Source of the DNA: an uncultured Kiritimatiellota bacterium
GTDB taxonomy: Bacteria; Verrucomicrobiota; Kiritimatiellia; RFP12; DVOR01
DNA: 59,520 nucleotides
Direction of reading: 5' to 3'
Assembly (NCBI GenBank): GCA_944389565.1
Contig: CALXMV010000013.1
Coordinates: 1 to 59,520 of the forward strand
The notes beneath the pieces were generated by a model. That model ran no database searches and was not told the origin of the DNA. It worked only from the letters and a program-made list of their open reading frames with translations. Both the position numbers and the translations under genes were made by a program. Shown here piece by piece: positions 19,401 through 25,814 of this stretch (its first letter is position 1; each line of letters starts with the position of its first letter).

Positions 19401-22400
19401 CAATCGCCGGTGCCGGTGGTGGAGTAGGCGATCTTGTGGTTGGCGGTGAACGCGGTGTTGGCGTAGGGCGCGGAGGCCAGACGGATCTGGTTCCAACCCG
19501 TGACGGAGACGGCGTAATCGCCGCTCTCCAGGCGCACCTCGGGACGGACGAGGACGACCCAGGCGGGGATGGAGAGCCAGTTGCCCTCGCCGTCGGCGGC
19601 GTTGAGGGCGTCGTCGCGGCCGCGGACGCGGAGTTTGTAGCCGAAGGCCGCGCCGGAGGCGGCACCAGGGCCGACGGCGACGTTGGCGTCGGTGTTGTCG
19701 CTGTAGGCGAGGTGGTTGTTGCGATTGGCGTTGGTCAGGGCGTAGGCGGTGTCGCCGGAGCCCCAGCCGGCGTTGGCGATGTTGTCGCCTTCGACGGCGG
19801 TGTTGGCCTGGGAGCGGCCTTCCATGAGGCCGCGGGCCTCGTCGCCCTCGCCGAGGGCGCTGAGGAGCCAGCCGTCGGGCACGCCGTCCTGGTTGCGGTC
19901 GCCGAGATTGCGGAGATAGGGCACGGCGGCGTTGGTGGTGTAGGCGGTCTCGGCGTCGCCGGGGAGGTATTCCGCGGCGAACTGGGCCTCGAGGATGATG
20001 TCCTCCCAATCCTCGAAGGACTGGGCCTCGCCGCCGCCGGAGACGAAGGCGCGGTTGATGGTGACGGTGGAGGCGTAGAGGTAGTTGCCCTCGGGGAGGA
20101 GGCCGGCGTAGGCTTGGCTGGTGGCGCCCCACTTATAGAAGAAGGAGTCCTTGGTGGCGCTGACGCCGACGTAATTCGCGGGCGTTCCGTCGCCGGCGGC
20201 GAAGGGGATGGCGCGGACGGTGACGGTGGAGGAGCCGCCGGTCTTGGGGAGGGCGTTGTAGGTGTAGTTGTAGCCGAAGGACCAGCCGTCCTCGCCGGCG
20301 TCGCCGTCATCGGCACCCCAGACGACGTAGCCTGCGGCGGGCGCGGCGGAGTCGAGGTAGGTGTAGAAGGTGAAGGTCTGGGAGGTGGTGAGGGTGAAGG
20401 TGCCGCGGGTGTTGGTCTGGGCGTTGTTGGAGTCGATGACGGAGAGGTTCCAGGTGATTTCGCGGCCGTCGGTGTAGGTGTGCTCGAAGTCGACGGTCTC
20501 GGAGCCGCCGGGAGTGCGCTCGAAGACATCCTCATCCACGTTGAGGCCGTAGCGGTTGATGAGGGTCTGCAGGCGGGCCTCCCACGTCGCCGTGCCCATG
20601 ATCTGGCGCATGGCGGGTTGGTCGACGTAGAGCTTGGTGTCGGAGGAGCCGTCGCCGTAGTTGATGGTGACGACGAGCCAGTCGGTGGCGACGTCGGCGA
20701 CGCCGAAGGTGAAGTGGAGGGCGGTGTTGACGGAGCCGGAGTTGGGCGGGTTGGTGGCGGTGATGGTGGGGGCGCGGTTGCTGACCTGCGGGGCGCAGAC
20801 CGTGATGCACTCATCGTTGGTGCCGGTGATGTTGCCCTGGCTGTCGGAGGCCTTGGCGATGAAGGTGGGGGTCCTCGGGACGGTGTAGGTCCGGCCGTCG
20901 ACCTGGAACTGCCCGGAGAGGTAGTTGGAGGGGAAGTCGTTGACCATCGCGACGTAGAAGTTGACGCTGGTCTGGTTGGCAGGGAGGGTGACGGTGAGCT
21001 CGGCGCCAGCGGTGGCGAGGGGCTGGCCGCCCTGGGCCTGGAGGGTGGCGTACTGCCTGATGAGGTCGTGGACGCGGGTGCCCGCGTCGTGGGAACCGTC
21101 GGAGTAGGTGGCGGTGGAGGGGATGCGGGTCACGCCGTCGGAGGCGACGGGATAGATGGTGAAGTAACGGCGGGTCGGCTCGACGTTCTCGACAGAGAGG
21201 GTGTATTTGAGGACGGTGGCGGCGCCGGCGGGAACTTCGTCATTCTCATAGACGGGGACAGGGGTGTAATATTCGGTGCCGGAGGTGACATCGTCCTCGG
21301 CAACGATGGTGATGGTCTCACGCTTGGGGGAGGCCTTGACGCGGATGTAGAGGGGCTCGTCGATGGTGAAGGAGTCGGCGGCGGGATCCTCCAACTGCGG
21401 GATGACGACGCGGTAATAGGTCTCGGTGTCGGTGTTGACGTTGGCGTTGATGTTGAGGTTCAGCGAGTAATAGTCGCCTTTGGAGGGGTCGAGGGGGATG
21501 TAATACTGGCTGAAGGAGCACTTGGAGGAGGCGGAGATCTGCTCGATGGCGGCATAGAGGGTGCCGTAGTCGCCGTAGGCGGAGATGTTGTCCTTGGCGA
21601 TCTGGACGAGGACCTGCTCGCCGGCGGCGGCGTTGATGGTCACGCCGTTGGTGGCGGAGATGGTCTTGCCGGCGAGGGCAACGTAGGCGCTGGAGAGCTG
21701 GGAGGCGTCGGGAAGGGTGAAGCCTTCCACGACGGACTCGCTGGAGGCGAGGGAGTAGCTGCCGATGCCGGGGCGGGTCTGCGCGGGGTTCGCCAGCAGC
21801 TTGGTCTGGTAGTAGCCGTAGACGTGGGCGTTGGCGGTGTTGGTGGAGGGGACGCCGTAGCAGAGGCGGACGGTGTCGCCGGCGGCGAGGGCGGTGGAGA
21901 CGGGGATGTTGACGAAGAAGGTCTGGGCGGTGTAGGTGGCGGCGTTGGGCACGTCGGCGCGGGCGGCGTAGCCTTCGGCGAAGGAGGTCTGGAGGGCGCC
22001 GTTGTAGGTGCCTTCCTTGATTTGGGTGTTGGCGCCGCGCATGAGGGTGACGCCGGCGGGGACCTGCTTCCAGGTGCCGTTGTCGAGCTTCTCAACCCAG
22101 AGGTAGCAGGAGGTGGCGTTGACGAAGGTGGAGGCGGCGGCGTTGCCCTCGGTGGTGAGGGTGACGGGGACGAGGCCTTGGTAGAGCTGGTTGACGTTGT
22201 AGTCACCGGTACCGGCGTCGCCGATGGAGAGAGTGTAGCCGAAGACGGGGAGCGTCAGGTCGTCGTTCGTGGTGATGCCGCCGTCCTTGGCCTGGAGGGC
22301 GGCGTTGGAGAGGTTGACCTGGGTGGTGGAGCCCGCGCCGCTCGTCTGGGTGGTGAGCTCGATGGCGTCGATCTTGCCGCCGAAAGCGGGGTTGCCGTCG

Positions 22401-22885
22401 CCATCGGCGATCCAGGTGATGTCGTCGACCATGTCGCCGGGGCGGACGGTGTAGACGAAGCGGAGGGAGCCGGTGGCGGTGGTGCCCGCGCCGACGTAGT
22501 AGGCGACGGCGGTGTCGGTGACCTCGCTGGCGGGCTCGTTGGCGACGAGGCTGGTGCCGACCTTGGAGCTGGTGCCGCGGAGAGGGACGTTCAGCTGGAG
22601 GTAGGGGCGGCCTCCGGCGGAGATCTCCGTGCCGATGAGGTTCGAGCCGGTGATGGACCAGCGCTGACTGGTGGTGGCAAAGGTGTCGGTGAAGGTCACG
22701 TCGAAGTAAATCTGCGTGCCCGCGGTCGCCGGCGTCTGCGTCGAGTTGCTCACCAGGCCTTTGGTGATGCTGTCGATGCGCAGCGCGTTCATGTGCGTGT
22801 CGTTGGAGCTCTGCGACCAGGCCTGTCCCGCGCAGAACAGGCTGAGCGTCGCGGTCAACGCGATCAACGTTTGTTTTGTCTTCAT
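10424..22885 (-). CDS. Giant surface protein with thrombospondin-3-like DxDxDG repeats and a LamG domain
   Basis: 4,153 residues, uninterrupted. Residues 1-25 are a signal peptide (MKTKQTLIALTATLSLFCAG...). The first 1,000 residues are beta-rich, with a PKD/Calx-like segment near 730 (VVTINYGDGSSDTKLY). Calcium-binding-type motifs such as DQDGDGLPNGIEYYF, DSDNDGLSNVEE and DTDSDGMPDGWEYRYG, a TSP3-like signature, recur from about 1290 to 2430 and again at about 3030-3930. A LamG/concanavalin-like domain occupies roughly 2505-2710 (FTIECWVNP ... FIDEVRIWNGARSAA). It ends FFKVILSSKKAAKTLAD, without a PEP-CTERM tail or a transmembrane anchor I can see. The probable role is cell-surface adhesion or polymer binding. 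A lipoprotein gene lies 39 nt upstream and a terminator follows, so the two form an operon. Confidence 0.85.
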   Translation of the reverse strand: MKTKQTLIALTATLSLFCAGQAWSQSSNDTHMNALRIDSITKGLVSNSTQTPATAGTQIYFDVTFTDTFATTSQRWSITGSNLIGTEISAGGRPYLQLNVPLRGTSSKVGTSLVANEPASEVTDTAVAYYVGAGTTATGSLRFVYTVRPGDMVDDITWIADGDGNPAFGGKIDAIELTTQTSGAGSTTQVNLSNAALQAKDGGITTNDDLTLPVFGYTLSIGDAGTGDYNVNQLYQGLVPVTLTTEGNAAASTFVNATSCYLWVEKLDNGTWKQVPAGVTLMRGANTQIKEGTYNGALQTSFAEGYAARADVPNAATYTAQTFFVNIPVSTALAAGDTVRLCYGVPSTNTANAHVYGYYQTKLLANPAQTRPGIGSYSLASSESVVEGFTLPDASQLSSAYVALAGKTISATNGVTINAAAGEQVLVQIAKDNISAYGDYGTLYAAIEQISASSKCSFSQYYIPLDPSKGDYYSLNLNINANVNTDTETYYRVVIPQLEDPAADSFTIDEPLYIRVKASPKRETITIVAEDDVTSGTEYYTPVPVYENDEVPAGAATVLKYTLSVENVEPTRRYFTIYPVASDGVTRIPSTATYSDGSHDAGTRVHDLIRQYATLQAQGGQPLATAGAELTVTLPANQTSVNFYVAMVNDFPSNYLSGQFQVDGRTYTVPRTPTFIAKASDSQGNITGTNDECITVCAPQVSNRAPTITATNPPNSGSVNTALHFTFGVADVATDWLVVTINYGDGSSDTKLYVDQPAMRQIMGTATWEARLQTLINRYGLNVDEDVFERTPGGSETVDFEHTYTDGREITWNLSVIDSNNAQTNTRGTFTLTTSQTFTFYTYLDSAAPAAGYVVWGADDGDAGEDGWSFGYNYTYNALPKTGGSSTVTVRAIPFAAGDGTPANYVGVSATKDSFFYKWGATSQAYAGLLPEGNYLYASTVTINRAFVSGGGEAQSFEDWEDIILEAQFAAEYLPGDAETAYTTNAAVPYLRNLGDRNQDGVPDGWLLSALGEGDEARGLMEGRSQANTAVEGDNIANAGWGSGDTAYALTNANRNNHLAYSDNTDANVAVGPGAASGAAFGYKLRVRGRDDALNAADGEGNWLSIPAWVVLVRPEVRLESGDYAVSVTGWNQIRLASAPYANTAFTANHKIAYSTTGTGDWRYVVDANGNVVNGNNNAYHANRVLVNVNTASPDYEQFKLEYDAWTPDNGETVHNAIFPFTDGAADDAAMTGNVDTWTGAEYNGTYYFVDARVPNGILLDEPFYTDDGHRRNGALEPRLTSWLARFPNLSSNDQDGDGLPNGIEYYFWYYASRLAWASVYTDGEHTQVNRALWPAVDLRNRTANNRGEAFTIGRRYNNGYDPDDATRSSYNDANGDHGRGNFWTVLEAADVIDLFNPLVAGDRNADSDNDGLSNVEEIAAGTNPLDCDTDNDWMVDGWEVAFGLDPLNLNPQHGIPDNNDAQLNPDNDFFAIALLTPYSDYHHLFKVSTVSNGADVTNLYYDYEAGTFHRVLRPTMQEIDLTSLTTENLTVANDVDIDDVTAWANEPAIFVEVPQVPVRVRDFAVYQALGFNPLTGWFDGKRPIIPDTEKFGNLDAVNTAAFTNLEEFNSAVKRAGGLPIDGNNGNNVIALSSDPQKADTNDDGIPDGWAAYVGMRPYQVPNIPQDGTRDWDADGLTAAEEFQCRVANLLAAAAPNGLGFPDSLINARYDLVQGGWANKILPTDPWNVDTDLDGIFDGSEGSASYLYGTPTDASWVGGGCNPNSMDTDSDGMPDGWEYRYGLASTLGTTMPEEDANLDPDEQPNYETADGTYVIPTGAPDPTTASDWGRDYDQDGLPNYQEYLTGILRHLRYDLGPDAARLYKDIPGILQAAGEGAGMAYMWKQIPDVYNILEDLANPSSVPSVDYYMDAAEERVMVHPLLQSIASGHMDAAIIGGPVGDLEASQAEYLKPAIVAAFNRIWNVSIFFPTEAQTANYALNPLPATLMSANDDDGTIGYSRQYLTYLAVQNLQRAIGELDVAYQRLQAGLGDNPLLLNSAYAGDTARSQRQVLALIWRIDQLIERLTDGDAATDQTVLKEILTGQGKTLWEARKAQILAYMADALAIDEDPAYTAMADETPAYSGTSGLTFDGETDASAYEETLYTALSDADTPLNPLLASQYRAAIRGYNGGVWVEGNETYLANIGYHLPLQPFGALRRNFLALGAPVQDVRTLGTYLPQVSTLRDFFMTTSPLVADTDADGLDDYWEVFHGLNPLLGDYANSSSSAGTDTTGRGSFVIDKVGVIYTLGNTDGSGGAFRSFDSAVVQLPSPTGVNSFNNPALELGSVTGYDYYSYPWLAGVPFADPDGDGLTNVEESVNPTGAVSRYGTDPSSLWMTDPDNANSFVTRFYTRLNANVSTPVVLEGALGGGETTVFPTLYMPTTGFDYVVRIIPASAPAGSTASVLPYEINEGFDTDGDGISDRVELVSTTSARGDPQTLRTPDRQQAAYFGGAGVMQSHADTQFGPTSLETFTIECWVNPDADQTADTVILVDRPWRFNVLGDTLGAIRHNFRLGLKVKEDGTFAPFASYTGMGTSAPGSADTPAGEPTVTAGATIKAGEWSHLAATYDGSRLAIYINGTEIAALASGLIPANGVISVKNDLSGGVQRYTYRQAPILVGAGPTTEAWIPDWDPELGDFDLEQGFDDIYANAYKGFIDEVRIWNGARSAAQISSNRSKTFTQTDLLEQRYNAFLARYSGGGHYASNVPAELVAMYTFNDLLSGSTREEGDEGTLVAEDTPWETYPGEKLIGGDTTPGSFLYRRKGLQETLAAPGTPLINAHTMPTAEEIYTSYYALTMPEKLLSTKYTEAEYVPMAHSTVSHLPVADVERAYSNLLVPLSSDAGEPRLRAPSGNVRNLKAADSEYWTPYAAGTNVSATPTYNVKTEGNPYGYAYFATARFDQPAYRVRGAYSTWVAPDLMLYGDAFAKYSTNGWWTGPSTDPSGAEEDDEKPGTGEGEGMGWFEHTGDAADNLADQEYSEGGKWLQDHVSGGSTVDSDGDLMPNWWESYYGLDPNDPEGDNGPHGDPDGDFLTNYAEYLASSDPGMYSTAGNGIPDYQIPIWARRGRPTFGLLYTDNDFMEDHWEAANRSEYLSVDVHDAEKDPDGDGWSNWAEVRANFRTGNHSTNPNYRESISQAGNLAPEHPTPALRLTIDFFGNQDVYTNATEGAQLVVHSYTATNNNSAPDATFFLPLATSASEAAQGATLSQEIGNWRFGTLSGYLHMGNIVPGSLKFTFQRYTNNTATETEGGSSTNQEYVFWEVLADTVTSGDVARLYTKQYLYVPTVDEATGAVSYTTTEEEIDLGTVNYRTGYYEMTFATDDSFWSDGEFVYQNPDTGVLERYAQDEFLGTASYRYTISPGQSNTFTLVRPDSGWLREGINNFYVFADLDGDGKWDNGEPGGTPDQHDVDIGFDQVNRTLHVALTEKAPPGSVRFDVGSIITTLQAEAGQITDEEGTPSSTIPNESTGTNLNPTYFTGLNDGSTFLLALTPYKVFGHADGDDGTTVLEANPVFKKEYNLKKPYLTEDEIFAANPAGLPCMGGTTTVKASYKVYLVPIELQNYQRDRWQNYNIGVVTNYVDAIDAESTAIVAPVGGDVRSNTELTFEWKSNVQVPTFNLTITKVEDALGNPVSEVVFDKTIRGVTASATDLGTGGKEQFRYRYVLSRGIGELNESNALFGNGLYDYTLTLNPYNGDSRTLSSSFRIQLRDSGKDGGLSEYQDADKSVSFTGQDSYYVRAHVRYNGVLMTTDDFGGGRLVVEAHRSGSFNGDPIAANSDLLVYDAEDGEAAGFNRTITMNKDSVYKRTYTDGRTEFDAFFSTRFDVEVRGLPTNEPVYLMAYLDLNRNGKRDAWEPWGYAAQGLESTTGYYFDPASATPVNGGVDYQFDFYIQDVDTDNDKLADAWEWKQAKALGKDVSKDFGDWCNNFKGSTENHIGTSIWTVDAQGKLALTAYGAQLYGLTVTEVNADGSVKTAELPENLEEAREIIDILGYETAIKLYKDGYDTYGLTVTGINLVDGQVTLTWDVAAATKTDGTVANLTDFFSGAMSSSAIYAVYGKADLGDAAWTKLGEISVTGTQSPNATLDAATLTIDGKPAQFFKVILSSKKAAKTLAD

Positions 22886-22924
22886 ACCGTTTGCCTCGTG
22901 GGGAGGGTTCTCAAGGGAGAGGGG

Positions 22925-23620
22925 TTAGCGGGTCTGGGACCCGGGTTCGGGGGTTGTCGCCACGGGGATCCCCGTGGTCTCGGAGAGTTGCCGGAGGGTC
23001 GGCGCCGGCGTTTTCGCGGGCGCCGCGGCGGGGGTCTGGGCCTGGCGCTGGGCGAGGGCGGGCGGGGGGGGGGGGTCGGCGGTGGCCTGGCGGGGCGCTT
23101 GGCCGGCGGCCTGTGCGGCGGCGTCGGCCTGCGCCTTCATGGCGTCGTAATCCTTGGCGGCGGCCCACATTTTCTCGCGGATGGCGGCGATGTTGGCGGC
23201 GCGGGCGGCGTCGAGGGCGGCCTTGGCGTCGGCCTCGGCTTGGGCGAGTGCGCGATGGTGGGCGTTTTTGGCGAGCTCATGCTCGAGGATCTCGGGGGTG
23301 GGCTCCTTGCCCATGCGCTTGGCGAGGGCGGCGCGGATGGTCTCGCGGAAGCGGGCGGTCTTGGCCTGGGCGTCGCGGTAGGCGGCGTCGAGCTTGGCGA
23401 CGGCGGCGGCGCCTTGGGCGATTTTCTCGCGGTAGGCGGGGTCGTCGAGGCGCTCGGCGGCGGGGGTGATGGCGGGGCGGCCGTCGGGATACTTGGCGTC
23501 GAGCGCGGCGTAGGGGTCGGGCTCGCCGTCGCCGCACCCTTGGAAAATCAAGGCGAAAACGCAAGCGCACAGCGCCGCGGCGACTCGCGACGCGGCATGC
23601 GGGAATGGGTCGAACCGCAT
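22925..23620 (-). CDS. Alanine-rich lipoprotein with a poly-C tract, co-transcribed with the giant surface protein
   Basis: About 231 residues. The N-terminus (MRFDPFPHAASRVAAALCAC...) is a lipoprotein-type signal with Cys in FALIFQGC as the probable acylation site. The body is helical, charged and Ala-rich and likely coiled coil, ending in a Pro/Ala/Gln-rich tail. Twelve consecutive G on plus (23064-23075) are C12 in the coding strand, encoding a proline run at about residues 182-186; slippage there would replace the last 45 or so residues. The start at 23620 has AAGGA about 6 nt upstream. The reading frame can be extended to 23758, but the upstream part lacks a ribosome-binding site and overlaps the promoter. 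No enzyme motif; it may be an outer-membrane or periplasmic partner for the giant protein. Confidence 0.65.
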   Translation of the reverse strand: MRFDPFPHAASRVAAALCACVFALIFQGCGDGEPDPYAALDAKYPDGRPAITPAAERLDDPAYREKIAQGAAAVAKLDAAYRDAQAKTARFRETIRAALAKRMGKEPTPEILEHELAKNAHHRALAQAEADAKAALDAARAANIAAIREKMWAAAKDYDAMKAQADAAAQAAGQAPRQATADPPPPPALAQRQAQTPAAAPAKTPAPTLRQLSETTGIPVATTPEPGSQTR

Positions 23621-23655
23621 ACAAATCCTTTTTGCTAACTCAAGCATACGGGGAT

Positions 23656-23684
23656 AAATTAGCATATTGGGCAGGATGTAGCAA
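23656..23684 (-). promoter_or_regulatory. Promoter of the lipoprotein-giant protein operon
   Basis: Minus strand: TTGCTA (23684-23679), 17-nt spacer, then TAATTT (23661-23656), with a TG two bases upstream of the -10 box. The lipoprotein start codon at 23620 lies 35 nt downstream. Confidence 0.6.
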
Positions 23685-23759
23685 GTCTTTTTGTTGTTTC
23701 GCGGCCTGCCCGCCGCAAAAAACGGGGAGGCCGCGGGGCGGCGTGGCCGGCAAAACACA

Positions 23760-23806
23760 GACGCGCCCCCTGGCCGAAAGGCTCGGGGGCGCGTTCCGTT
23801 TTTTGG
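23760..23806. terminator. Terminator between eda and the lipoprotein operon
   Basis: ACGCGCCCCC ... GGGGGCGCGT inverted repeat flanks a short loop with an inner GGCC/GGCT pairing. A T6 run follows on plus and a weaker T run on minus. It lies after the eda stop codon (23816). Confidence 0.65.
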
Positions 23807-23815
23807 GGGCGAGCC

Positions 23816-24394
23816 TCAGAGGGAGGCGAGGATGGGCTTGACCATCCAGGAGCCGCCGACGCAGACGACCTGGGGGATGGCGAGCCAGTCGGGGGCGGTG
23901 GCCTCGGTGATGCCGCCGGTGGGCATGACCTGCACGCCGGTGTGGCCGAGGGCGGCGAGGATGCTCTTGAGGGCGGGGATGCCGCCGGCGTCGCGGGCGG
24001 GGAAGAACTTGACCATTTCGCAGCCGAGGCGGACGGCGGCCATGAACTCGCTGGCGGTGGCGACGCCGGGGCAGAAGGGGAGGCCGATTTCGGAGGCTTT
24101 GTCGAGGATGGCGGGGTCGAGGCCGGGGGCGACGGCGAATTGGGCGCCGGCCTCCTTGGCGCGGAGGAGTTCGTCCTCGGTGAGGACGGTGCCGGCGCCG
24201 ACGAAGATGTCGGGGACCTCGGCGGCGATGCGGCGGATGCCCTCGGCGGCGGCGGGGGTGCGGAAGGTGACCTCGGCGGCGGTGATGCCTTGGGCGAGGA
24301 GGGCCTTGGCGAGGGGGACGGCCTGGTCGGGGGCGTCGAGGACGATGACGGGGACGATCTTGGCGGCGCGGAAGCGTTCGATGGCGTTTTGCAT
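23816..24394 (-). CDS. eda: KDPG/KHG aldolase
   Basis: 192 residues. 2-dehydro-3-deoxy-6-phosphogluconate aldolase splits KDPG into pyruvate and glyceraldehyde-3-phosphate, the last step of uronate breakdown. Glu41 in EVTFRTP and the Schiff-base Lys129 in CEMVKFFPA are both present, as are the glycine-rich FVGAGTVLT and VMPTGGI phosphate-binding turns. It is the last gene of the kdgK operon, 12 nt after uxaC, and is followed by a terminator. Confidence 0.95.
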   Translation of the reverse strand: MQNAIERFRAAKIVPVIVLDAPDQAVPLAKALLAQGITAAEVTFRTPAAAEGIRRIAAEVPDIFVGAGTVLTEDELLRAKEAGAQFAVAPGLDPAILDKASEIGLPFCPGVATASEFMAAVRLGCEMVKFFPARDAGGIPALKSILAALGHTGVQVMPTGGITEATAPDWLAIPQVVCVGGSWMVKPILASL

Positions 24395-24406
24395 GGCGGG
24401 GCTCCT

Positions 24407-25753
24407 TTAGGCGAAGAGGGCGGCGGCGTTGCCGTGGGCGATGGCTTGGACGAGGGCGCCGGCGGCGGGGAGGTCGTCGGGGAGGGTGCCGTCGCGCAGG
24501 TCGCGGCCGAGCATCCGGCAGAGGATGCGGCGGAAGTATTCGTGGCGGGGGACGGAGAGGACGGAGCGGCTGTCGGTGAGCATGCCGGGGAATTGGGCGA
24601 GGCAGCCGAGGGCGCTGACGGCGCGGAGGTTCTCCTCGATGCCGTCCATCTGGTCGAGGAACCACCAGGCGGGGCCGAGGTTGACGCGGCCGCCGGGGGT
24701 GCCGTCCTGGAAGGAGCCGCAGAGGACGGCGAGCATGACGGTGTCCTTGGGGTTGAGGTTGTAGAGGATGGTGCGGGGGAGGGCGCCGTCGGCGGCGAGG
24801 GCGGAGAGGTGGTCGGCGAGGGGCTGGGCGTAGGGGAAGTCGGCGATGGCGTCGAAGCCGGTGTCGGGGCCGAGTGCGGCGAACATGGCGGCGTTGGGGT
24901 TTCGCAGGGCGCCGATGTGGAGCTGGCGGACCCATCCGGCCTGGGCGTCGAGGCGCGCGAGCCAGGCGAGCATCCAGGCGGCGTAGGCGGCGCGTTCGTC
25001 GGGGGTGGGGGTGTGGCCGGCGCGGGCTTTCTCGTGGATGGCGGCGGCCTGGGCGTCGGAGCAGGGGGGGGCGAAGGATTCGACGGAGTAGTCGGAGAGG
25101 CGGCAGCCGTTGGCGTGGAAGTGGCCGTGGCGGGCGCGGAGGTGGGCGAGGGTCTCGTCGAAGGGGCGGGAGAGGTCCTGGAGGGCGAGGTGGCGGCCGG
25201 GGCGCCAGGCGGGGCGCATGGTGAGGCCGTCGGCGCGGGCGTTCTGGGCGCGGTGCTCGGCGAGGGCGTCGTCGGGGTCGTCGGTGGTGCAGACGAGCTC
25301 GACGCGGAGGCGGCGGAGGATGTCGCGGGGGCCCATGCCGGGCTGGGCGAGGCGTTCGTTGGCGCGGGCCCAGACCTCTTCGGCGGTGTCGGGGGAGAGG
25401 AGGAGGTCGTCGATGCCGAAGACGCGGGCGAGCTCGAGGTGGGTCCAGTGGTAGAGGGGGTTGCGGAGGAGTTTGGGGACGGTGGCCGCCCAGGCGAGGA
25501 ACTTGGCGTGGTCGTCGGCGTCGCCGGTGATGAGGCGCTCGGGGACGCCGACGGTGCGCATGGCGCGCCATTTGTAGTGGTCGCCGCCGAGCCAGGCGCG
25601 GGTGATGTTGGCGAAGGGGCGGTTTTCGGCGATCTCCTTGGGGGAGAGGTGGCAGTGGTAGTCGACGATGGGGCAGGGCTCGGCGTAGTCGTGGTAGAGG
25701 GCGCGGGCCTGGGGGGTGTCGAGGAGGAAGTCGGGGTGGATGAAGGGGCGCAT
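24407..25753 (-). CDS. uxaC: Glucuronate isomerase
   Basis: 448 residues. Isomerises D-glucuronate to D-fructuronate (and galacturonate to tagaturonate), entry step of the hexuronate pathway. The amidohydrolase-like metal site VDYHCHLSPKEIAEN (His33, His35) is at the N-terminus; the family signatures WLGGDHYKWRAMR and VNLGPAWWFLDQMDG are present. Somewhat shorter than the E. coli enzyme (about 470), but all main blocks are there. Lies between the UxuA-SDR fusion gene and eda in the same orientation. A perfect hairpin (25781-25807) separates it from the upstream gene. Confidence 0.95.
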   Translation of the reverse strand: MRPFIHPDFLLDTPQARALYHDYAEPCPIVDYHCHLSPKEIAENRPFANITRAWLGGDHYKWRAMRTVGVPERLITGDADDHAKFLAWAATVPKLLRNPLYHWTHLELARVFGIDDLLLSPDTAEEVWARANERLAQPGMGPRDILRRLRVELVCTTDDPDDALAEHRAQNARADGLTMRPAWRPGRHLALQDLSRPFDETLAHLRARHGHFHANGCRLSDYSVESFAPPCSDAQAAAIHEKARAGHTPTPDERAAYAAWMLAWLARLDAQAGWVRQLHIGALRNPNAAMFAALGPDTGFDAIADFPYAQPLADHLSALAADGALPRTILYNLNPKDTVMLAVLCGSFQDGTPGGRVNLGPAWWFLDQMDGIEENLRAVSALGCLAQFPGMLTDSRSVLSVPRHEYFRRILCRMLGRDLRDGTLPDDLPAAGALVQAIAHGNAAALFA

Positions 25754-25780
25754 GGGGCTGGGGGCTTTTTTGGGGGGATG

Positions 25781-25807
25781 GCGGGTGGCGGGGTGGCCGC
25801 CACCCGC
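25781..25807. other. Intercistronic hairpin between the UxuA-SDR fusion gene and uxaC
   Basis: GCGGGTGGCGG and CCGCCACCCGC pair perfectly over 11 bp with a 5-nt loop. No T run follows on the minus strand, so it is more likely to protect or tune the mRNA than to terminate it. Confidence 0.5.
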
Positions 25808-25814
25808 GCGCGCG

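Noticed and set aside
10277-23638. Very long plus-strand open frames (about 2,584 and 1,760 codons) opposite the giant protein
   Set aside because: They are antisense to a gene with a signal peptide, domain motifs, promoter and terminator. Their Gly/Val/Glu-dominated composition is what the third-position G+C bias of the real gene yields in reverse.
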